A DNA stretch of 64,000 nucleotides from Patagioenas fasciata. Its lineage: Eukaryota; Chordata; Aves; Columbiformes; Columbidae. Numbering within the stretch: position 1 is the stretch's first letter; each line of letters begins with the position of its first letter. The notes under the pieces are model-generated. The model was given only the letters and a program-made list of their open reading frames with translations, was not told where the DNA came from and ran no database searches. Where the stretch lies: the NCBI RefSeq assembly GCF_037038585.1, contig NC_092521.1:53700398-53764397 (forward strand), written 5' to 3'. Below, one piece after another: positions 46,078-59,700 of the stretch. The position numbers and the translations under genes were made by a program.

Positions 46078-48371
46078 AAATGTTATTGTTTAGTTTTAGC
46101 TTAGGCTGATATGTCTTTATAATGCTAGGATTTCCAACAATGAGTGCTTGTGATTTCTGATGGCACAACTCTGTATGAAGTCCACAAGCCTTACAAAAAA
46201 GTCCTCCAATAGCATTAGCTGATTGGGTCTGTGTGACATTTATTGGGACTAGTATCAAGGTATTTTTCTGTGCACACATGCTGGAGCCCTGCAGAAATCT
46301 CAGCAGCCTATTCATAGGATTACATTGGTCTTTGGGCAAAGTAGAGCTTATAGGCACCTTGGACTGAATGAAATTCTCCCCTGAGAAGGCTTCTCTCTGT
46401 TGAAGGCTCATGGGGGACAGGCAAATAATTAAATAAACTCTGTGAATATGCCTATCATAAACCTCTTAATGAGTGTGACCGTTCTGAGAGGGAAAAGAGA
46501 GTAAAAGAATTCAAAGAAAGCTCCTTTAGGTTTTTCCTTCCTGAACCTATTCCCCTGAGGTTCTGTTTGTTAAAAACATTGTAATATTGCTGGTTTCATC
46601 AGTTCTCTGGGTAAAATCGGAAGCTAAGAATCTAAGGCAATTCAGCTGGAAAAAAAAAAAAAAGATTTATTTCTTTCTCAAGAGTAAAAAAAAGTTTAAT
46701 ACCATTTGAGTGATACCTGAAAGAATAGGCAATAACGTAAGAGCTAGGGAAGAGGATTCATCTATGTATGCAATAGGCTCAAATCCAGAGATTAGGATTT
46801 TTACATATTGAAACTTCTAATAGTGTATTAGATGTGTGGAAAACCTTGATTGCTTTTATGCCATCCTGAAAACAATTCAACCTGGTCGTAATTAATTTAC
46901 TTTTTTTTTTTTTTCTTATCTGAGACACGAATCTGCATTTCCATTCTCACACCTTCCCACCACAAGAATAAAATAGGACCAGCATTTTTGACTGAGCCAT
47001 GTCCAATGTAATATTTTTTAACTTTTGTATAGAGTTATGTAAAATGTCAAGTGCTGAATTGTCTTGAACCATAACATGAACATCTCACAGAAACAGCTGA
47101 ACACTTGACAAAGTATTTTTGTTTGAGTGGGACATTAATTGGAAATGCGTTGCATGAGCAGTTGAGTTTTTGTCGATTTGGGGAAGAAAAAACTGTGCAG
47201 AAAACATCTAGCCATTGCTCTTGGAACTCAGGAGTCAATCATTACTGTCTCAGAGAAACACATTTATTTCTTAATCAGCACATTCAAGGATTGCCATGAA
47301 CTGGAAAGAGACACAGGATTACATTTAGCTGAACTTTCACATGACTTGACAAATATGTGGAAATTCACAGTGTGTGTTCACAGTATTAGGTGGACTGTTT
47401 ATAGCCCTTTGATATTGCTTCAGTGAAACCAGCTAAATAAAAGAGACAAGCATATTTGAACAGTACTAAGCAGTCATCTGAATGACACCATATTATTACT
47501 TTTCCTCATTGTATAAGACATTGGATCTCCTTTATTAACTACAAAAAAAATGTATAAAGCCTCATTTATGTCCTGATCCCAGGAGGAGTAAGAATATCCC
47601 TAATTGCTAGGGTACCTTCAGTTCTAGAAGATGTCTTCAGCAAAGGCTTTAAATGCTCAGCACCTCTCAGTTTCAAGCCATTAGCATTCATCTCCCTCTA
47701 GGGAATATGGACTTATTACTCACACATGAAATGAGATGCTGCTGAGGTTAGCAGCCTTTGTAGCTCTTTCCAGCTTAGTGTCAAGATGAGTAAGTGACAC
47801 CAATATGAGACCTAGATTAAGAACATGCTTGAAGAGGGCTGTGCAGGCAAGGTGACAATTGTCCTGGATGGCAGCCTCCTGCTCCCAGGCTGCCAATGTT
47901 GCTCCACCAGTAACAGTTCCTCTCCTGAATCACTTTCCCAGTAAGCTGGACAGGACAGGACAATATGGTGCAAAGGCAACCACAGACACCTCTGTGTTAG
48001 GGAGCAACTTGTTCAGTCTGAATCCAGGATGTGATATTAGATGTAAGAGGCTGGCTGAAAAATTCCAATGATCTTAATCTATGTTGCAGGGTCACCATGG
48101 AGTGGTTTGTTTAGTTTAGAGGAGACTCTTGAACACATTTTGATTGGTCCCATGTTTAGAGAAGGATTAAAACCAAGATGACTTGGGCTATCATCTGACA
48201 GTAATTAAGTAACTCACTGAAGTTCACGCTCCTGGGATGCCACAGAAAGATGAGAGAAATTATTTAACTGATAATTTGGGGGAGTGACTTTCAAAAGCGT
48301 ATTTGGACATAGCAAGAAAAAGGTGGTTTTGCTGTGCTATTCTGAAGGTTGTGCTGCCATAGCTTCATATC
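46078..48371. other. AT-rich unique DNA, no confident gene
   Basis: A minus-strand frame of 118 codons at 46055-46411 is fairly long for such AT-rich DNA and contains 'GGLFCKACGLHTELCHQK'. It has no recognisable domain and its end runs into the palindromic repeat. A and T runs occur near 46651-46664 and 46902-46914. Confidence 0.5.
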
Positions 48372-48388
48372 TTAGGGTTAGGGTTAGG
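48372..48388 (+). repeat. Short interstitial telomeric repeat
   Basis: TTAGGGTTAGGGTTAGG is 2.8 perfect copies of the vertebrate telomere unit. It sits in unique DNA with no other subtelomeric feature. Such short sites are usually ascribed to telomeric sequence captured at a repaired double-strand break. Confidence 0.8.
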
Positions 48389-50040
48389 CCTCAGCATGCA
48401 CCTCTTCAGACCCTTGGAACTTCACCAGAAGAGGAAATGGACACCCATAGTTTTAGTGCTGTTTCTGGGAAGCACAGTGACGTATCTCAGTTTGGTACGC
48501 CCAAAAAAAAAAAAGATTCGTTTTCGTGGAATAACCTTCATTTTGCAGTCTAGACTCTTCCAGCCACAAGGAATCTGTTTCTCAGGTGCACTTACCATTG
48601 TTTTTTTGTTGGTTTGGTGGTGGTGGTTGTTTGTTGTTTTTTTTATTTTTGGTTGTTTTTTTTAGTTTTCATTATCCTTTTACTTAACATATGAAGGATC
48701 ACAACAAATCATTTTATAAATTAATAGCACAGTCAGTGACAAAAACCTCTGTGTCCAGGTAGGGGCCACAGTGAAACCATGAGGACTGCTCCCTGCCATG
48801 AATAAGAAATGCCATTCTCAGCTGCAGAGATGATTCTGACTGTGTATGACTGCCACTATGATAAAAAAGAGAGGGTTTTTAGAGCCCATCTGTGACCATG
48901 CACTGGTCAGGTTTCCAGCTTTCCAGCTGTGGCCAAATGTGTCCCTCAGAGCCTGCACTTTCCCACAGGTCCTTCTGTCTCCATCACATGTCCCAGCACA
49001 GTTCAAAAAGCACAGTCACTTTTCCTTTGCTCACTCTGTAGAAGGCAGGTGGTTTGCAATGCTGTACTGAAATATGTGGAGAATTATTTGTAATCAATTA
49101 TTTTGCTTTTATTTTCTAGGCAATTGTTTCGGTCAGTGTTGTGGGTAACTATATTGTAATGCATTTAACAAATGTTTTAAGGGTGTAAACCCATAAATGA
49201 ATAAAAGAAGCGTTTTCTTATTTTCTCTGTTTTATCTTCCCAAGACGTCAACTATGGGGCAAGTACATCCTTATTGTTGTCAGTAAACTGGCATTAAATT
49301 AGTATGATTTCTGAGGACTGTAAAGAATTTTGCATTAAGAGAATATTGAATTACTGAACACTAAAATAATAAATACAACAATTCCTTTATTTACTTTATA
49401 GCACACGATCTAGCCACAGAGTTCATCTGTATTTCCTCCCACTCTTGGAAAAGAAATGAAAATCCTCTCGAAAATACTATATTTTTTTGTTTATTTAAAA
49501 ATATATATATAGTCTGGAATTCATATTCACATAAGATCATAGGAGTCTTTATATTTTTCAGTAGAAAATTATCTCATTCCCTTTTCATGGTTGTCTAATA
49601 TGAAATAATACAAGCCATGTTCAAAGAACTGTGGGAAAGCGAAGTGACTGTACGGCAGTGCAGAGAGGAGAGGAAATGGTGAAAGAAACAGGAATCATAT
49701 AAATAATAGATGAAGTTGTTTCTTTTTTCTAGTAAATAAGTACAAGACAAGAGTGATACAATATGTGTCCCACAAGACCACTGTAACTATGGCAACAATG
49801 ATACATGTACTGTCTTCATTGCAGATTAGCCATATAAATTTCTAACTGGTGGACCATACATGGTGTATACTTACACCATAGCCACTCTAGCTATCTTTTT
49901 ATTGCTATGAGTGGTCTCTGTGTTTCATCTTCACATTTTTAAAGTCTTTACAATACCTCCAAAGGGAAAAATGTTATAATGCATCCAGCTACAGTTCCTT
50001 CTCACTTAATAGGTCAAGACTATTTTCTCTGAGAGAGGCA
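48389..50040. other. AT-rich unique DNA, no gene seen
   Basis: A T/G-rich low-complexity tract with a (GGT)n core lies at 48600-48667, and a short (AT)n run at about 49501-49510. No repeat family or coding sequence was recognised. Confidence 0.55.
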
Positions 50041-50120
50041 CAATATGAATGTGTGTGCATTCATATGGCAGAATATAGGTGTGCGTGTGTTCATATGGCA
50101 AAATATAGGTGTGCGTGCAT
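50041..50120 (+). repeat. Tandem repeat with 30-bp period, about 2.7 copies
   Basis: 'tcatatggca' recurs at 50061 and 50091, and 'aatataggtgtgcgtg' at 50072 and 50102, giving a 30-bp period with one to three mismatches per unit. A partial first copy ('aatatgaatgtgtgtgcat') precedes them. It is a small minisatellite and may vary in copy number. Confidence 0.8.
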
Positions 50121-53100
50121 GAGTATTGGGCATGGCCACCTGCCCCTGTGCTCTGTAACCTCCCTGCTTGCAAGATTCTTGTTTTTGAGACTCCCCTCTT
50201 TTGGAGACAACTCTTTTAGGAAATTTTCTAGTTTGATACATGTATTGTACATCATTTAGACTACAACGTGGAAACGGAGGGTTATTTTGTGTATTCTCTG
50301 ACTGCTTTGTATTAGCTTTGGTTGCAATTGGAGAAAATTACACAAGATTTCTCAGGACAGGTAATTTCCAACTGCCTCAGAACAGACTGACCTGTTCATA
50401 CTGCAGATGGATAAAGCTCTTCAAATCCTCAGTGTGCATGCCAGGAACCACAGGGGCACAGAGCAGAGGAAAATTCATACCGTGTTTTAAACCACTGCAT
50501 CTCATGATCAAAATGTCTCTTTTCTGTAACTATTCCTTTGCCTCGGTTTAGAAGGGTACTTGCTGGTTTTACCTATATAATAGTGCAGTTATGTCCGCAT
50601 CCTGCTGATATTGTTATTGCTGCCAAAATGTAAATTGTTTCTAGTTTGCAAACACCAATAATTTCAGTCTTTTCTTTGAAATATGGATAAATAGCTGGTG
50701 ATTTTTAAAGGTCAACTCATATCCAGAATTACTTGACTTAATTACAGGGATGAATTTTCAAATGGCATTGTTCATCATCCTGTGATACATGGTGTCACAC
50801 TTCATTTACATTGCAGGGAATGATTTCTTGTCCCTCTCTGGTCTACCTGTACTGTATAGAGCCCCTTTTGTGTTTCACAGAGTATCTGAAAAGTGTATAT
50901 TCAACCTGTCACCTGAACTGTAAAATAAAACACTTTTCCATTCTTTAGAAAACTTATATTGCTATTTGCAGTACTATCACTGTCTGAAAATGTTGTTGCA
51001 AACAGAAGCACATCTCTCCGAAGAATGTCAAATAAACACAAAAATACACAAAGGTGACATATATCTGTGCAGTTCGTGTTTGAGAATATCTGTGATTACT
51101 AGACCTGTAGTCACTTAGGATCACCTGGTCCCTTTAAGTCTGGAAAAATTGGAGAAAGCTGAAGGAGAGTTGCTTTGTGATGAACTTCATTAAAGTCCTT
51201 TCCAGGTGAAATCCTAGATAAGAATCTTCTACATTGGAAGGACATATTGATCACTACTGTTCTATGAATTGCTGCTGCATTTTCAGAATTGGGTGACTGT
51301 ACCCTTCTAAAGTGGTTTCTCAGCAGTAGATGATCCGCTAGGTCTGCCCACTGCCACTGCTTGATAGCAAAGTAGCAGATGAAGAGATACACAAGTGTTG
51401 CTGAATCCCATAGATGGAGCGACGCGGGTTTGTATTAATATTACCACTAATCCAGTTAAGTCTCCAATTAGACATTTTATGTTCATTGATACCGACATCC
51501 CAAGTGGATGATGGTATTTAGTCATAAAATGCTCACATAAATAATTCAGCTGCATTTGGCATGGCTCACACTGTAGCTACATAGAGTCCACTGCAGCCTT
51601 TTTTGTGTGTAGTAAAATCCATCTGAGACTGAGAATGCCTCAAGCCTCATTTTCCCAAAAATGTGAATTTAATTTAAAAAGCCAGTTTTTACCTAAAAAT
51701 ATGAAAGTATGTTTTCAGCACTTGAAATTTTACAAACCATTTCTTGCTAGACTGTATAAAACAAGTCCATGACCCAGAATTGAATACGAGCATTTAATTG
51801 GCTATTTTTCCTCTAACATTTGCTGTTATGCAGTTTTTTTTTTCTTTTTCAAAACCTCAGGTATGGAAGTGGGACTCTGTGTGGGAGAGATTTGAGATAA
51901 GAAGTTTTCTCATGTGATTTATCGACACAATTTCTCCAGCCTGTGCTAGGCAGCAGCAGCCTAGCAACTACTCACATTTTCCGGTGCCTCACTCTGGACT
52001 GGCAAATGCATTCAGTTGCTCCACTCTATCTTTTCACTAGATATCTGTAATGAGTGGATTCTCACCTTATAACCTTCACTTGAGTCATGGGCATTTTAAA
52101 AGAAACACTTGGTGACACACAGCTCTCATTTGTACATCCTGCCCTCTGCTTTCACTGAACACCAAACTGGATGTTTGGTCGCTAGTCTGCTATGTATTGC
52201 ATGAGATAAGCACCCCTTGCTACTGTTTTGATAGTTCTTGTACTGATCAGTAAAATCAGCACGTGATTTATAATTGTGTAACCATTTTACAGAGAATATC
52301 ATAAAAATAAACAAAACTTACACAAGACCTGGAAGACTACACCTGTTGCAAGGACTACTGCTAGAAATTTCTATATTTTTAAATATATTTCTTGGTTATT
52401 TATTGTGCATAGAGACAAATTACATTGAAATATGCTATTGTGATAGTAGTTACTTGAAAATACTCCATTTTAGCAGTGACATTTTATGTATTGTATAACA
52501 TAATGTGATCCTTTTGATACAAAACACAGAGCAGGACAGGAAACAAAATTGAAGGTGCCACAGTCACTTATAGAAATATTGTTTAAATAGGAAAATTGGA
52601 ATTCAGAGCAAATGCCCAGTGCTGCTTCTTTTGTCTCAGTATTTTAGTCCTGCACTTATTAGTCCATACTCTGTTTTCACGAGAAGGAAAAAAAACTCTA
52701 CATAGGCCTGTTACATGGAGGTAGATTGAACTTCTGTATCCCCCATCCACTGGACAATTATAGATGCTTACAGAAGGGAGCAATATCTTGTTTTGCTTAG
52801 AAAACCACTTTGGAGATATGATGAGTGGATTGAAGCTGATCAGGCACATCCTGATTTCTGCACAAACCATCTCTATGAAAACCTAACGTACACTAAAACA
52901 AATGGTAAATACAGAATGTCTTCTTCAATGTCATATCTTGATTAAATCATAAGAAAAGAGACCTTGGTAGTCTATTTAATACTGTTGACTGTATTCAGTG
53001 AAAACAGTATGTGTAACACAGTTTGGATGCTGTACAATATAGAGCCAAATATTATATTGTTTTGACATATTTTTAGATGGCTAAGCTCTTTGGGGAGGCA

Positions 53101-53399
53101 GTTTTAGGCACATGTGTGAAGCCTTTGTGGCTTTGAACAACATCAGGAAAACATTTTCAAGTACAAACTGGTTGATACTGTGTTTACCATTGCAGTGGCA
53201 AACTTGTTATGGGTAAACAGTTTCTATATACTATATTGACTGTGGGAAAAGAATGGAAGATTAGTAAGGAGGATTGTAAACATACTCAAGTGACTTGCAG
53301 CTGGGGTGTAGAAAAATACATGTATTACATGAAATATAGTTTAGTCTGGTTTGTTGGACAAGTAGAACCTCTGTGTTTAGATAACACAGACCTATGATA
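50121..53399. other. AT-rich unique DNA with one possible decayed coding patch
   Basis: On the minus strand, two frames of 82 and 93 codons overlap at 51111-51555. This would fit a frameshifted relic of a hydrophobic protein, but no family was recognised. The rest is featureless. Confidence 0.45.
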
Positions 53400-53740
53400 G
53401 ACTTGGAGGCACCCCACTGAACACGCTTGAGATTCCTGCCCAGCTGTGGGAAAGATCAAAGCAGAGTGGTAAACTACGCCTGCGTGAATCCTCGAAATAC
53501 AGATGGAAACAGCAGGTTCAGTGATCCTCTAGCATGGACCGAGCTCTGCCGTACCTGTGTCCCTGCTTGGGTGCCTTTGCCCAGGTGCTGCTTTGGGGAT
53601 CTGCTGGCTGGCGAGGTAAGGAAAATAAATTTGCTCTTTGCATTTCATCTGTGGTTTTGTGGTTGTTCCTGCACCCTACCTGTGCCAGCTCACACATGGA
53701 CACATTGTCATTCTGCTTGCTCTCTTTAAGGGAAGTAACA
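53400..53740 (+). repeat. Possible old LTR fragment
   Basis: A locally GC-richer segment ends with 'ggcgaggtaaggaaaataaatttgctctttgcatt' (about 53610-53643). An AATAAA followed by a T-rich stretch of this kind resembles the R-U5 part of many LTRs. Upstream 'ctgaacacgcttgagattcc' and 'cctgcccagctgtggg' would lie in U3. No TG/CA ends or target duplication could be fixed, so this is a tentative call only. Confidence 0.25.
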
Positions 53741-56700
53741 GGATGGTAAAAATATCCTGAAGTGGCAAAAGCTTCTATGCTAATTCTAATGTTAAGCCTA
53801 GAATTATCTTTGTTTTATACAAATTAGGAAGGTAAAATCAATCTGTCTTGTAGTCATAAATAATATTTTTTTAGATATTTTTTTGCAGTTGAAAACCAGC
53901 TTTGTTAGTTCAATGAAATGGTAGTAGGGATTATAAACTAATCCTTTTTGATGAAAACGAGAAATATGAAATAGCATAATAATTTCATTTTAGCAGTTAG
54001 ACATAACAGTTGCCAAATGCACACTGTTGAGAATCTAAGGAGAAAAAGGACATGCTCAGCTTGCCAGCTTTATGAGCACAGGTCAGAGGCAGACAGCTAC
54101 AGTCTCACTGGAGCAGTTCCTTGGAGTGCTTAATGAACTGATAAATTAGTTTCCTTACTTTGGAATACTCAGCTTTAAAGAACACATGAATGTCCCTGGT
54201 CATTTTTACTCCATCTGCACCAATCAGTGCTGTAGTGAAATAGTTACATCTGAAGCAAATTGTTTATGTGGAAAGACTGACATTAATCTGAACTGCATTT
54301 CAAATGTCACCACCTGTAAATCAGTACTAAATAGGGAGAAACCTCCTGCAGAACGGTGTGGCTTTGGAGAACAAAATTAGGACAATGCCAAGAGCACAGT
54401 ATGAATGTCTGCAGTACTTGCCTTAGATCATAGCTTCTGGCATATTAAAAGAAGATTGCCTCATCACACGTTTTAATCTGAAGGCAAGCATATTACTCTA
54501 ACTCAGATTCTCAGAGTTTTACTGTTCTACAGTGGCAGTTTTAATCCAATGTCCCCTCTTTCCCAGCTCTTAAAGCTCCCCTGCACCTTGGTTGGGGCTT
54601 TTTTTTTGGAGGGGGTGGGCAGGTGATGTTCATCCTTTTCCTTTCTATGTTCTACTTCAGAATTATTTCTCTGCTTTTGGTGAGATTCATCCCAATGAGC
54701 TGTGGGTATGGATGGGAAAGCCATGGGTGAGCAAGTCTCGCACAGTCCTCTCTTAGTTAATGGAGAAGAACAGGCTATTTTATGGTTTGAATATGAATAC
54801 CTGGCCTGGTTTTGGTGTCTACATTAGCATGGGATGCATCACATCTCAGAACTACTTATTTCTTTCCTTTGACCCCAGAGGGAAGCTATATGACTAATTC
54901 ATATGCAAATGTCTACAATATAGATAAACACATTTGATCAGAAGAATTGCATCCTTTGAGTGTTTTGGTTAGAATGATGACAAAAATGTCATACTGGGTA
55001 ACTCACGTAGAATTAAAGCTCCAGATTTCTTAGGAACTTTGGAAACACAATCACACTTCTGAGGTCCGTTTGATTTTTAGGGCTTCATCTTGTACCAGCT
55101 AAGTCAAAGGCAAATTTTTATGGCAGAATGAGGTTCTTGCATGTACCCTGGAACTAAAATCTCTTTAGTTAATAGGGTATTTGGTGCATATGAAATAAGT
55201 TTGCTTAGAGATCTGCAGGTGAAATGATTTAAACTGCTTATATCGTCAATGTTTTAATGCCAACTTCTACTTCTATCCAGTGAGTACGAGTTGAAACGGA
55301 GTTCACTCACTCCACATGGTTGTGTTATGAGAACTGGAGATTCCTGATGTGAACAGCCCCTCAGTGCTGCTGTGGTAACCAAACTGGGCACCCTGTGCCA
55401 CTTTTACTTATTTTGAAGGATGAAAAGATAACATGGGGTCAAAAATAAGGGAGAAAATATACGCCTGAAAAGAAAGTCATATGTGCTGCCATTTTTATTT
55501 GTTTTGGTGGACTGATGAAGTGAATTTACTTACTGAATCTCTCTGCAAGGATTTCACCATGTTCCATTAGTTGCATGAATGCTGTGGACGGCATTCTGCT
55601 TTTCCTTCATTTTATATTCATAGTCAAGAAGTACTGGGACAGACCAATGAGGGGTGAGGGGGATATTCTGATGGGCACCACACATGTAGATGCTTGAGGG
55701 AGGTGGATAGAAGCGCAGCTCCCTGGGAAGGGCAGGGTCCTTTTCCCTTTCTCCTACAAGTAGTGTCGTATTCACTGATACCTCTTTTTTAGGATTTCTT
55801 TGAAAGCTGAACCTGAGTGCACAAGTCAGTTGAGACTCTGATCAGGCAAAACACTCAAGTGCATCAATCCTGTTATATTTACCTGTGTCTTTTTTATGAC
55901 TGTAGAGGAAGTGTTTGGCAGAGCTGCAGTCACAAGCGGCTTTCAGAGTGGTATCTAGATCACTTGGCTGAAAAGAAGAAACAAACCACATCTTGGCTTC
56001 TTGTTATTTTGAGAGAGTGGGAAACTTATCCTAAATTTGTAATTTGTTATATGAGATTTCTTGCCAGAAGCTTTTTTTTTTTTTTAATGGAAAAAGAACA
56101 AAAGAATCATCATTACCTCAAAATTATTTTTATCAAGTGTACAACTTCTTCTGTCCCCTCACCTTTGCTTTCCAGATATTTATTCTGCAGTACAAGCCTG
56201 CACAACTAACAGAAATAAAATTTAGGCTCATTATCTTCTGAGGTGTAACTAAATCACTGTAGCAGCACTAATCTAAATGAACACCATGGGGCACATAGCA
56301 ATGAATCAGCAGACCTTTTGCTGCAGCAAATTTTTCTTTGTAAGTGGAACACTATTTTCAGGATGAGAATGTAAGAATTAGTTCAGACACCACACTGTAA
56401 GGCACTTAAATCCTCAAATCCACATTAGGAAACTGAAAACAGGTACTATGTAGTCAAAAACCTTCCCCGAAGGGTTCCATATTTAGAAGCCCCAGGACAG
56501 TGGCAAGTGTGCATAGAGCTAGTTTGTTGAGTTTAACACCTATTTCTGCCACCAAAGCTTCATCTAAATTGTCTGAATAATTTAAATGACGTTGATGGCA
56601 CACAGAAAAAAATCCGTTGAATTGTAGTAAAAGTAGAAATACACTTTCTTTCTAGTCATGTGATCTGCTTTTAGCAAAACATCAGGGTGTAATCTTCACT

Positions 56701-59700
56701 TTTACAGGGCTGTACTCCTGATAGCCATGGCAAAGTTTGAGATTATGGGCTTTTTATCCATTACCATATTATACACGTGAAAAACTAGATTAATTTATCA
56801 TAGTCTTGTTGAAATCCCAAAGCTGTATTGATGAATACTCTTTAAAGAGCTTGCTCAATGGCTGATGGAATGAAATTGTTTCAGTCTGCAAATATTTACA
56901 TGGAATTAATTTATCGATTTTGGAATAATTATGCTGGCTAATACAACACAAAAGAAATTGTATCATCTTTCATTTTCTTAGCACAGGAGGCCTGGGATGG
57001 TGGGGCTCCATGCTACAAAAGAGGGAACATTCTCCTGTGATTCAGTGTAGAGTCCAAAAAAGTCTATGGGCCTACTCTTTGGGGAAAATTATGTTACATT
57101 TTTATCATGCATTATAAACTGTAGCTGAACTGAATTTAATGGTTGTAAAATAACCTGACTAAAGACACCTTTTTGAATTCTCCAGATAATGAGAGGGCTT
57201 AACCTCCTCCGAGATCAAGCTTTCCAGCAAATTTTTGTCCCAAAGACAGGAACAAAACATCTGTCATCACCTTCATTGCTTTATTGCTCTTCTTGGAGCA
57301 TTGTTAGCTAATGTTTAAAGGCAGCATTGAGCATAAAGGTTTACACAAGGAGATCATTCTTGACTCCAGGAACCTGTAGTCTTATCGATGAAATGAAAAA
57401 AAGAGAGCAAATGATGAAACATCAGCAAAGGTCTGAAGCAATGAAGAATATATTGAATCACATATTTTTTTCATGTTATAACATGGTCCATTTTTTCATT
57501 TGTATAAATAGGGAATGGTGTTTGGTTGAATGTTGAACATAGCATTGTTATGGCTTTACACTGTCTACTCTGAGTTGACTCACTGTTTCTAATTCATTCA
57601 GAACATTCAGAATATTGCTGATTTATGACACCAGTATTAATCCTGCCAAGATCACAAAGTCAGATTAATCTAACAGAGATTGTAATAATGCTTTAGAACT
57701 ATAAATAATATATAGTGGCTAACCTAATATTTTTCTGATTGTTTAATGTATTTGAGTGATATATATTCTAATACTGTTTTTCTGAAGATTTTACTCTGAA
57801 AACTAAAGGTTTTCTTTGAAGTTAGCCTTATACTTGTCTTATTAAAAGGAGAAATTAAGTTTCCCACATTTTTTTTTAATTTTTTAATTTTTTTTTAGTA
57901 TTACCTCTGTCTATTTCTCTACCTGCAACACTGCAGTGACATTCTTAGGAAGGAATTCTTATTGCTTCAGATTATATTTTTAATTGTTCTGTTTAAGCCC
58001 GTTGCACTGGTTTGTGGAAAATCTCAGACATCTTTCCCAAATACCTACCTCAAGAGCGTTGCCACTGAGTCAATTAGAAAAGAGTCAGTCATGTTGTTTT
58101 CATCAGCAGTCTTGAGCCTTCCCAAATTCAGCTCAAAATCTGACACTCCAAAGCAGACTTTAAGAGTATGAGAGAAACATGAAGTGACACTACCTTGGCC
58201 ACTGCTTTTGGAGATCTGGGTCTCATGTCCATAGGTTTAACAGGGACAGAGTGATTGCCACAATTGTAAATTGCTTTAAAGGTTATTTTATAATGATGCT
58301 AATCCCTGCTGTGAGAACATTCTTGTTCCTTTAATATGTTAAAACGTAATTGTTTTTATACTTGGCAATGTAATAGCCAGTATTAAGCTGCCATATACAG
58401 TTTCAAAGGTACAGAATGCTTGCAGTTAAAAATAACATAGTTTAACTGATTTCAAACTCTCAGCACCAAGACCAAATCAAGTAGTCAGTGTTTATACAAA
58501 CATGACAAAATCCAGCCTACAGATGTACAAACTTACTGTGTATTTCAGTAGGAGCTGCTTATATGAATCTGAGGGCAGGATATGTTTGTTGAGGACTTAG
58601 CTGGTGTGAATAGGTGCCTTTATTGCTCCTATGGATGTTAAATTGGAGAATTCAGTATTACTTCTGTATGGGTATGAGATTTTAGTCAGCATTTCTCATG
58701 TATGTGAGTCCAGACCCCAATCGTGATTGCTAATGCAGGCGCTGGTCCTGCAGCTGCTTAACGCTTAGCTCCTGAGTGCTCTCCAGGAGAAGACCAGCAG
58801 GACCAGCTTGGACCCTCACGGAGGAGGATACTAATTTAAAGCCTTTGGGGACAAAATTTACTATCCAAGGGCAAGTCACAAAAGAGACTTTGTATAGGTG
58901 CATATGTGAGCTAGGATGCAGGGAGGATGGTGCTGTAGAGAGCTCCTGAGAGAGGTCCCAGGTTGGAAGGAGGGTTCTTAAGAGGGGTCTGAGCTGGGCT
59001 CTCCCCAGCTTGAAGCTGGTAGCTGGATCCCCAGTAGAGGGGAAAGCAGCTGCCACATGGCTGCTGCAGCCTGCAAAATGGTGAAACAGATGCAGAGTCA
59101 CTCTGCAGCCAGAGGTAACCAGAAGGATTTAGTCCAGCTGTGAGCAGAAGGCAGAATTTCCCTTCAGGAAACACGTAAAGTACAAGCTGGCTGAATTGCG
59201 GTTGCTCTGGAAACAGTCCTTTGTGTCACTTTACTCTAGTAAGCATAATTTCTCAATCATAACATTACACTAATAATGTTTTGGGTTTTAATATCCCTTT
59301 TTAAAGCCAAAAGAGAAAGGGGAAAGCAAAATTATGACTGATTGCACATTCAAATGAGTGAACATAAATTCACCTGAATATATAACATTGTATTAACATT
59401 AAAAAGCACTATATAAGTATAATCACTATAACTTTTATTTGAAGGACTAATTAATTGCAAATGCACATATTTGATGGCATGGGTGTCTAACAACATTTTT
59501 TAAAATGTCTTCCATTTTGCCTTGGGGTTAAGATCCGTGCAAAATCCACTCATGAGCCTCGAAAAACAGTTGCAGTGGAATGGTGGAGCTGTGGGATATT
59601 TTAAGGACACTTCCAAATCCTGTTTAAGCAAAAATATCTGTTGATGAAACAAACTATTAAAAAGGGCATAAATGCTTAGATGCTGTTTTTAAACTCATTC

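Noticed and set aside
58730..59174. 123- and 87-codon minus-strand frames in a GC-richer patch
   Set aside because: They overlap in different frames and the higher GC content alone makes long frames likelier; no motif seen.
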